A stretch of DNA of 6,987 nt from Clostridia bacterium (GTDB lineage Bacteria > Bacillota_A > Clostridia > Christensenellales > Aristaeellaceae), in NCBI GenBank assembly GCA_017648805.1, contig JAGCIC010000061.1, positions 1 through 6,987 on the forward strand, given 5' to 3'. Each line of letters begins with the position of its first letter. The first letter of the stretch is position 1. Below the pieces are notes generated by a model that saw only the letters and a program-made list of their open reading frames with translations, ran no database searches and had not been told where the DNA came from. Of the stretch, positions 1 to 4,469 are shown in pieces. Both the position numbers and the translations under genes were made by a program.

Positions 1-96
1 ACCCCCATCGCCTGCGAAGAAGGCCTGCGTTTCGCTATCCGCGAAGGCGGCAGGACCGTCGGCTCCGGCGTTGTTACCAAGATCCTGGGCGACTAA
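1..96 (+). CDS. tuf: Elongation factor Tu, C-terminal end (partial)
   Basis: This is the last 31 codons of EF-Tu, the GTPase that brings aminoacyl-tRNA to the ribosome in the cytoplasm. The 5' part lies outside the window. The reading frame starts at base 1 and ends with tandem stops TAA TAG (94-99). The visible residues include [14 protein letters not shown] and GVVTKIL, which is the conserved end of domain 3, the beta-barrel that contacts tRNA. The usual last residue of bacterial EF-Tu is variable; here it is GD. A strong terminator follows 15 bp after the stop, so this is the 3' end of its transcript. I am sure of the family because this C-terminus is very conserved. The sequence cannot tell whether the genome has a second tuf copy. 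Confidence 0.93.
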   Translation, partial: TPIACEEGLRFAIREGGRTVGSGVVTKILGD

Positions 97-111
97 TAGT
101 GTGCTCAACAG

Positions 112-139
112 ACAGCAGCGGATCTCCGCTGCTGTTTTT
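112..139 (+). terminator. Rho-independent terminator of tuf
   Basis: A perfect 10-bp stem (ACAGCAGCGG at 112-121, CCGCTGCTGT at 126-135) closes a 4-base loop ATCT and runs into five T residues (135-139). It lies 15 bp after the tuf stop codon and is a textbook intrinsic terminator. Confidence 0.9.
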
Positions 140-144
140 GTATG

Positions 145-175
145 AAAAGCGCCGTCCAAAGAATCGGACGGCGCT
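145..175 (-). terminator. Rho-independent terminator of the amylase-glf unit
   Basis: A perfect 10-bp stem (AGCGCCGTCC at 148-157, GGACGGCGCT at 166-175) with an 8-base loop. Read on the minus strand it is followed by four T residues (complement of 145-148). It starts 14 bp after the glf stop codon. On the + strand it is followed by CCCTTTTG, so it may also stop residual tuf read-through, but its T tract is better on the minus strand. Confidence 0.82.
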
Positions 176-189
176 CCCTTTTGAGTAAG

Positions 190-1299
190 TTACAGGCTCT
201 TTACGAGCGCCAGGGCGCTGAGCACGGTAGCGTCCATGTCGAAGTAACGGTACTGTCCCAGACGCCCGCCGAAATATACGCCCTTTTCGCTCTCCGCCAG
301 CGCTTTATAGCGGGCGTACAGCTGCGCGTTCTTTTCGTCGTTGACCGGGTAATAGGGTTCCTCGCCCCGCTTCCATGTGCGGGAGTACTCGCGGGAGATC
401 ACGGTGCGGGGTATGGGCTGCCCGTTTTCGTCCTTTCCGAATTCGAACCACTTGTGCTCGATTATGCGGGTGAACGGGGTGGCGGCGTCCGTGTAATTTA
501 CCACGGCATTACCCTGGTAGTTGTCAGTATCCAGGACCTCGGTCTCAAACTCCACCCTGCGGTATTCCATTTCGCCCAGTTCATAGCCGAAATATTCGTC
601 TATCGCTCCCGTGAATATGACCCTGTCCGCCATGCCCCGGAAGCGATGCCTGTCTTTAAGATAATCCGTGTCCGTCAGTACTTCGATGCCTCTCAGCATG
701 TTTTCGACCATGCGGGTGTAGCCGCCGACGGGGATCCCTTGGTACAGGGCGTCGAAGTAGTTGGTGTCGTAAGTGAAACGCACGGGTAGCCGCCTGATTA
801 TGAAGGCGGGCAGCCGGTCGCAGGGGCGTCCCCACTGCTTGAAGGTGTAATCCCGGATCAGCTTTTCGTATATGTCCCGGCCTACCAGGCTGATCGCCTG
901 CTCTTCCAGGTTTTTGGGTTCGCCTGCGACCTCCGAGCGCTGCGCGTCTATGATCCGCTTTGCCTCTTCGGGCGTGACCGCTCCCCACAGGCGGTTGAAC
1001 GTGTACATGTTGAAGGGCAGGGAATAGATCTCGCCTTTGTAATTCGCAACGGGGGCGTTGGTGTAGCGGTTGAAGGAGGCGAAGCGGTTCACATAAGCCC
1101 AGGCCTCGGCGCTGTTGGTGTGGAAAATGTGGGCGCCGTATCTGTGTACGTTTATGCCGGAGATTTTTTCGGTATATACGTTGCCTGCGATGTGGTGCCG
1201 CCTGTCCAGCACCAGCACTTTTTTGCCCGCGTCGGTGAGTTCGCGGGCGCACACCGCTCCGAACAGCCCCGCGCCGACGATTATATAGTCATATTTCAT
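190..1299 (-). CDS. glf: UDP-galactopyranose mutase
   Basis: This is a cytoplasmic flavoenzyme that interconverts UDP-galactopyranose and UDP-galactofuranose, the donor for galactofuranose in surface glycans. The 369-residue length is normal for the bacterial family. Visible features are an N-terminal FAD-binding GxGxxG (G9, G11, G14), the motif HRYGAHIFHT (52-61), W156 in FKQWG, R174 before FTYDTNYF, GGYT (192-195), R303 in SREYS, EPYYPV (314-319) and the C-terminal GGRLGQYRYFDMD (344-356). By family knowledge R174, R303, Y316/Y317, R346, Y352 and D356 match the substrate and flavin contacts of the mutase. The ATG at 1299 is preceded by GGAG (1306-1309) at a 6-base spacing. The gene starts 21 bp after the amylase stop with no hairpin between them, so the two are probably co-transcribed. 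The family call is secure. No galactofuranosyltransferase is in view, so the glycan it serves is unknown. Confidence 0.95.
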   Translation of the reverse strand: MKYDYIIVGAGLFGAVCARELTDAGKKVLVLDRRHHIAGNVYTEKISGINVHRYGAHIFHTNSAEAWAYVNRFASFNRYTNAPVANYKGEIYSLPFNMYTFNRLWGAVTPEEAKRIIDAQRSEVAGEPKNLEEQAISLVGRDIYEKLIRDYTFKQWGRPCDRLPAFIIRRLPVRFTYDTNYFDALYQGIPVGGYTRMVENMLRGIEVLTDTDYLKDRHRFRGMADRVIFTGAIDEYFGYELGEMEYRRVEFETEVLDTDNYQGNAVVNYTDAATPFTRIIEHKWFEFGKDENGQPIPRTVISREYSRTWKRGEEPYYPVNDEKNAQLYARYKALAESEKGVYFGGRLGQYRYFDMDATVLSALALVKSL

Positions 1300-1320
1300 G
1301 GTTTTCTCCGAACAGAGAGT

Positions 1321-2820
1321 CTATTTTTCGGTCAGAAGCGCGATGCCGTAGGGAGGCAGCGTGATTTCGCCGTTTTCCAGCGTCACTTCGCCGCCGTCCG
1401 CCAGAAGCGCTCCGCCCAGCGTCCAGGCGCCGTCCGCGGCGATCTTTGCGGGCTTCGCGGAGTCGAAATTGATGGCGATGTACACTTTTTCCGCGCCGTC
1501 CGCGCGCTCTATCACGCAGCACTTGTCCGCGAGGTACACTTCGCTGCTGCGCCCGGTCATTATCACGGGATACTCGGCTTTGAGCGCGTTTATCTGTTTG
1601 CAGTAATTCAGCGGGCTGGCTTCGTCTTCCATCTGGGCGTACACTCCGGGATAGGAATACCTGGCGCGGGTTACTCCGGGCGGGTCGGAAGTGCGCTCTT
1701 CCTCGCTCCAGTTCATTGCGATGCGCTTGTTGGGATCGTTGCCGCTGCCGGACATCCCGATCTCGTCCCCATAATATGTGAACACGCTGCCGGGATACAT
1801 GTTTATGATGCCGTGGGCAAACTTGAGCAGCGCGGGATTTGAGGAGGCGTTAAGTATGCCCAGGATGCGCGCGGTGTCGTGGTTGCCCAGGAATGGCGCG
1901 ATGATGCCGTCTATTTTGCTCTCGGTCAGAAGCAGGTTTTTCATGTAGGTGCGGGCGGGCTTCATGGCGTTCAGAGCGGAAGCGATGTAGCCCTCTGCCT
2001 GGGACGCGGGGAAGAGGAAGAAGGAGTCTATCCCGCTTTCATAGTACTTGGCGATCTGGTCCAGGCTGGTCCAGGCTTCGCCCACAATGTAGCAGGAGGG
2101 TTTTATCTGCTTGGCGGTGTCGTTCACCCATCTGAGTATCTCGACGTTCTCGGTCAGGTCCTTTCCGTAGCTGGTCACCGCGTCCAGGCGGAAGCCGTCG
2201 ATGCCCATGTCGTCCAGCCAGAACTCCATTATGGAACGTATCTCCTGGCGCACCTGGGGATTCATAAGGTTCAGGTCCGGCATGCTGCCGCCGGCGAACT
2301 GCTCCTCATAGTACCACCCGGTGCCGAACAGGTTCACCCGGTTGGGGCCGGCGGACTCGTAGAAATTATAGTAGCTTACGTATTTATTGGCGGGATTGGA
2401 CATTTTGAGCGCCCCGCAGGCCATGGTGAACCAGCGGTGCTTGGTGGAGGTGTGGTTGAGCACCAGGTCTGTGATCACGCGGATGCCCTTTTCGTGGCAC
2501 TCACTGACCAGCGCGCGCATGTCGTCAAGGGTGCCGTATTTGGGGTCTATATCCTTGTAATCCATCACGTCGTACTTATGGTAGCTGGGGGAGGGGTTTA
2601 TGGGCATGAGCCAGATGCCGTCCACGCCCAGATACTCCAGGTAGTCCAGCTTGTTCCTCAAGCCGTTCAAATCGCCGATGCCGTCCCCGTCGCTGTCGGA
2701 GAAGGAGTACACGAATATCTCGTACCAGCGGCCTTCTTTGGGCGCGGCGCCTTCGCCCAGCGCCGGGATGCTCAGAATCAGCGCGAGGGCTATCAAAACA
2801 GACCAAAGTCTTTTTATCAT
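1321..2820 (-). CDS. Secreted GH13 alpha-amylase family enzyme
   Basis: This is an extracellular glycoside hydrolase that should cleave alpha-1,4-glucosidic bonds in starch, glycogen or maltodextrins. Residues 1-22 form a Sec signal peptide (KR, then a hydrophobic core, cleavage probably after ALG at 22); there is no lipobox cysteine. The catalytic barrel follows, with a D-x-D-x-D-G calcium loop (42-50), region I DLVLNH (118-123), region V MPDLN (180-184), region II GFRLDA with nucleophile D213, region III VGEAW with acid/base E248, region IV LGNHD with D315, and GDEIGM (351-356). Residues from about 420 form the small C-terminal beta domain. MPDLN is known from the group intermediate between oligo-1,6-glucosidases and neopullulanases (GH13_36); I infer that placement from the motif. 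No carbohydrate-binding module or surface anchor is visible. The start has GGGGAGG with an 8-base spacing. It has its own promoter and precedes glf. Exact specificity cannot be read from the sequence. Confidence 0.93.
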   Translation of the reverse strand: MIKRLWSVLIALALILSIPALGEGAAPKEGRWYEIFVYSFSDSDGDGIGDLNGLRNKLDYLEYLGVDGIWLMPINPSPSYHKYDVMDYKDIDPKYGTLDDMRALVSECHEKGIRVITDLVLNHTSTKHRWFTMACGALKMSNPANKYVSYYNFYESAGPNRVNLFGTGWYYEEQFAGGSMPDLNLMNPQVRQEIRSIMEFWLDDMGIDGFRLDAVTSYGKDLTENVEILRWVNDTAKQIKPSCYIVGEAWTSLDQIAKYYESGIDSFFLFPASQAEGYIASALNAMKPARTYMKNLLLTESKIDGIIAPFLGNHDTARILGILNASSNPALLKFAHGIINMYPGSVFTYYGDEIGMSGSGNDPNKRIAMNWSEEERTSDPPGVTRARYSYPGVYAQMEDEASPLNYCKQINALKAEYPVIMTGRSSEVYLADKCCVIERADGAEKVYIAINFDSAKPAKIAADGAWTLGGALLADGGEVTLENGEITLPPYGIALLTEK

Positions 2821-2828
2821 ACCGGTGA

Positions 2829-2835
2829 CCTCCCC
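2829..2835 (-). promoter_or_regulatory. Ribosome binding site of the amylase gene
   Basis: On the minus strand, GGGGAGG lies 8 bases before the ATG at 2820-2818. It supports that start, which also begins the signal peptide. Confidence 0.8.
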
Positions 2836-2851
2836 GTCTCATACTGTCAAT

Positions 2852-2880
2852 ATTGTAACACATACGGCGCGATTTGTCGA
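2852..2880 (-). promoter_or_regulatory. Sigma-A-like promoter of the amylase-glf unit
   Basis: On the minus strand there is TCGACA (2880-2875), a 17-base spacer and TACAAT (2857-2852): five of six matches to each consensus box at the ideal spacing. It gives a leader of roughly 25 bases. It lies between the upstream gene's terminator and the amylase RBS. No catabolite-response (cre) element was recognised nearby. Confidence 0.72.
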
Positions 2881-2888
2881 CTTTCGGC

Positions 2889-2930
2889 AAAAAAACGGGA
2901 CTGCCGCGGCGCTTTGTTCCGCGGCAGCCC
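2889..2930 (-). terminator. Rho-independent terminator of the XRE regulator gene
   Basis: Read on the minus strand, a 9-bp stem CTGCCGCGG/CCGCGGCAG (2927-2919 and 2909-2901), extended by a GGG/CCC base after a one-base bulge, encloses a 9-base loop. It is followed by G and seven T residues (complement of 2895-2889). It begins 21 bp after the regulator stop codon and separates that gene from the amylase unit. Confidence 0.88.
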
Positions 2931-2951
2931 CTGCTGTCATGTTTTTTCGGT

Positions 2952-4277
2952 TCAGGCATCCCTGTCCAGTTCGCCCTGCATGAAGGCGGCGATCGCTTCC
3001 CTGCTGGCTTTGGCGGAGTAGATCAGCGCCGCGTTCCTGGCTTCGGGCTTTCCTGCCGCAAGGCGCAGCAGGCTGTCCGCGGCGGAGGTGTCGGCAAAGC
3101 CGAACAGGTCTTCGCACAGCTCCCACTTGCCCGCCTGAGCCAGTTCGTTTATGAGGGCGGCGGTGCTCACTTCGTCCATGGAGGGCACGGTCTTGAGCAG
3201 CAGCCCGCTGACCTCTTCCCTGTCGTTAAGCTCCCGGGCGGCGGTCAGGCAGATCTTCAGCTGAAGTTCGCTGTTTTTGACGCTGTCCGCGTTCAGGGAG
3301 AGCCAGGTCCAGTTGCGGGCGTTCAGCGCGCTCTCGGCCGCGGCGTCGGTGTCGGCGCACGCGTCTTTTGCTGCCTGCTGCGCCTGCTTCACGGCGGACT
3401 TGACTTTCTCGTACACGCTCTGGGCGCCCTTCTGCACTCCGTCGGCAAACTGGCGGAACATCTCGTCGGATGTGGGGCGCCTGATGCCGTTTAAGCCGTC
3501 CACCAGTATGTCCACCATTCCCTTTTTAAGGAAGGGGGCCAGCGCCTTCAGCTTGTCCAGGTCCATCTGCTCGCTGCGGGCCATTACCAGCCTGAACAGG
3601 GGCTCCTTTTTGAGGAAGGGCGCGAATGATACCAGTTCGTCGATGCCCACCGCTTCCTCGCAGCCGTCGGTGAGCAGCTGCGCCAGCGCGTCCTGGGTAA
3701 GGAACGGAGCCAGCGCCTTTATCTGGGCAAGGCTCAGGGGCTCTTTGCGCTCGGTGACCATCTGGCTCAGCTTTTCACGGCTCATGAAAGGCGCCAGCTC
3801 GATAAGGTGCTCGATGGCGATGTTCTCCCGGGCGGGGGAGACGTCCGCCTCTTCTTCGTACTCCTCGTCCTCTGTATCGGAGCCTTCCTGAGCGGTCTGG
3901 GCTTTGATGGCGTCGGCGGCGCTGTTTACGAAAGAGGAAAGCTTTTCGTAGATGCTGGTGCCGATGTCTTTTGCGGTCTGGGCCGCGGTCTGGGCGGCCT
4001 CCTTAAGACCTTCGACCACATTCTGATCGATGAAAGAGGGGAAAGCATCGGTCTGCTTGTCAATCTCGGCGCCGGCGGTTATCTCCTCGACGCTCACGCC
4101 GAACAGGCGGGAGAGCTTGAGCAGCGCCTCCAGGTCCGGCAGTGCGGCGCCGTTTTCCCACTTGGAGACCGCCTGATGGCTCACGCCGATCACGCTGGAC
4201 AGCTGCTGCTGAGTCATGCCCCTTTCAAGACGCAGGCGAGAGATGGTCTCGCCGATGGTTTTATTGTTAATTGACAT
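2952..4277 (-). CDS. XRE-family regulator with tandem APF repeats
   Basis: A 441-residue predicted cytoplasmic DNA-binding protein; I do not recognise the whole. Residues 8-66 are an XRE/Cro-C1 helix-turn-helix (GMTQQQLSSVIGVSHQAVSKWENG, ending in LFGVSVEEI). An alanine-rich amphipathic helix (85-127), then an acidic linker (133-144, rich in E and D) follow. Residues 153-265 hold four tandem 28-29-residue units sharing LxxLAPFLxxxxLxxLV (APF at 162, 190, 219, 247). A second alanine-rich helix (274-318), related to the first, precedes a helical C-terminal part (319-441). There is no membrane segment or metal motif. The ATG has the ideal site AAAGGAGGT at an 8-base spacing. It is divergent from htpG and is monocistronic. 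A dyad in its promoter suggests autoregulation, which is inference. Its ligand or partner is unknown; the repeats may form a helical scaffold. The helix-turn-helix call is sure; the function beyond DNA binding is open. Confidence 0.85.
   Translation of the reverse strand: MSINNKTIGETISRLRLERGMTQQQLSSVIGVSHQAVSKWENGAALPDLEALLKLSRLFGVSVEEITAGAEIDKQTDAFPSFIDQNVVEGLKEAAQTAAQTAKDIGTSIYEKLSSFVNSAADAIKAQTAQEGSDTEDEEYEEEADVSPARENIAIEHLIELAPFMSREKLSQMVTERKEPLSLAQIKALAPFLTQDALAQLLTDGCEEAVGIDELVSFAPFLKKEPLFRLVMARSEQMDLDKLKALAPFLKKGMVDILVDGLNGIRRPTSDEMFRQFADGVQKGAQSVYEKVKSAVKQAQQAAKDACADTDAAAESALNARNWTWLSLNADSVKNSELQLKICLTAARELNDREEVSGLLLKTVPSMDEVSTAALINELAQAGKWELCEDLFGFADTSAADSLLRLAAGKPEARNAALIYSAKASREAIAAFMQGELDRDA
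3483..3821 (-). repeat. Four tandem 84-87-bp coding repeats (APF units)
   Basis: Codons 153-265 of the XRE regulator encode four consecutive units (153-180, 181-209, 210-237, 238-265). Each has two short predicted helices joined around Ala-Pro-Phe. The spacing between APF cores is 28, 29 and 28 residues. Conserved positions are leucine or isoleucine before the core, A-P-F-[LM], then L and [LV] four to eight residues later. The DNA copies have diverged, so this is an old protein-level repeat and not a recent DNA amplification. Confidence 0.85.
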
Positions 4278-4284
4278 AGCATTT

Positions 4285-4293
4285 ACCTCCTTT
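4285..4293 (-). promoter_or_regulatory. Ribosome binding site of the XRE regulator
   Basis: On the minus strand, AAAGGAGGT lies 7-8 bases before the ATG at 4277-4275. It is close to a full match to the 16S rRNA 3' end and settles the start. Confidence 0.85.
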
Positions 4294-4310
4294 GACCTTC
4301 GTCAGTTTGG

Positions 4311-4339
4311 ATTATACTCAAATCAACCAACGGTTGCAA
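4311..4339 (-). promoter_or_regulatory. Sigma-A-like promoter of the XRE regulator
   Basis: On the minus strand there is TTGCAA (4339-4334), a 17-base spacer and a perfect TATAAT (4316-4311). The -35 box matches the consensus at four of six positions. The TATAAT is about 33 bases from the start codon. The -35 box is the exact centre of the dyad at 4332-4345, so a protein bound there would compete with RNA polymerase. Confidence 0.75.
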
Positions 4340-4345
4340 GCAACC
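4324..4345. promoter_or_regulatory. Candidate operator dyad for the XRE regulator
   Basis: A perfect inverted repeat GGTTGC-AA-GCAACC (4332-4345) overlaps the regulator's -35 box. A further half-site CAACC at 4324-4328 forms a second dyad with GGTTG (4332-4336) around AAC, giving three alternating half-sites within 22 bp. XRE proteins usually bind short dyads as dimers, often in their own promoter. That this protein binds here is inference from position and symmetry. Confidence 0.6.
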
Positions 4346-4379
4346 AATAGTAGAATTAACTGAGATTTTACGTTAAATG

Positions 4380-4406
4380 TTAGCACTCTAATGTCATGAG
4401 TGCTAA
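4380..4406. promoter_or_regulatory. CIRCE element (HrcA operator)
   Basis: TTAGCACTC-N9-GAGTGCTAA matches the CIRCE consensus at every position, with the standard 9-base spacer. CIRCE is the operator of the heat-shock repressor HrcA, best known at groESL and the dnaK operon. Here it ends 6 bp before the -35 box of htpG and lies 40 bp from the divergent regulator's -35 box, so htpG is the likely target. Confidence 0.95.
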
Positions 4407-4412
4407 AAACGG

Positions 4413-4441
4413 TTGACGCGGGGCCCGGGCGGGTGTATAAT
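4413..4441 (+). promoter_or_regulatory. Sigma-A promoter of htpG-apbE
   Basis: TTGACG (4413-4418), a 17-base spacer and TATAAT (4436-4441) match the vegetative consensus at eleven of twelve positions. Transcription should start near 4448, giving a leader of about 20 bases that carries GGAGG. The spacer is almost pure G and C (16 of 17). No sigma-32-like or CtsR-type site was recognised. Confidence 0.88.
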
Positions 4442-4469
4442 ACGGGTACATAAAAATGGAGGCGAGAAT

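Noticed and set aside
142..789. Plus-strand open frame starting in the tuf/glf terminator region.
   Set aside because: It begins inside the hairpin region, has no RBS, and lies opposite glf, whose motifs are clear.
1879..3021. Plus-strand open frame (380 codons) opposite the amylase gene.
   Set aside because: It runs across the amylase promoter and the regulator's terminator, has no family resemblance, and lies opposite a clear GH13 enzyme with its signal peptide.
4356..4376. TTAAC-N11-GTTAA inverted repeat between the divergent promoters.
   Set aside because: The arms are only 5 bp and AT-rich, so chance is likely. The stretch may simply serve as AT-rich upstream DNA.
4413..4469. N-terminal extension of HtpG from TTG 4413.
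   Set aside because: The TTG is part of the -35 box and lies before the expected transcription start. ATG 4470 has a good RBS and gives the normal family N-terminus.
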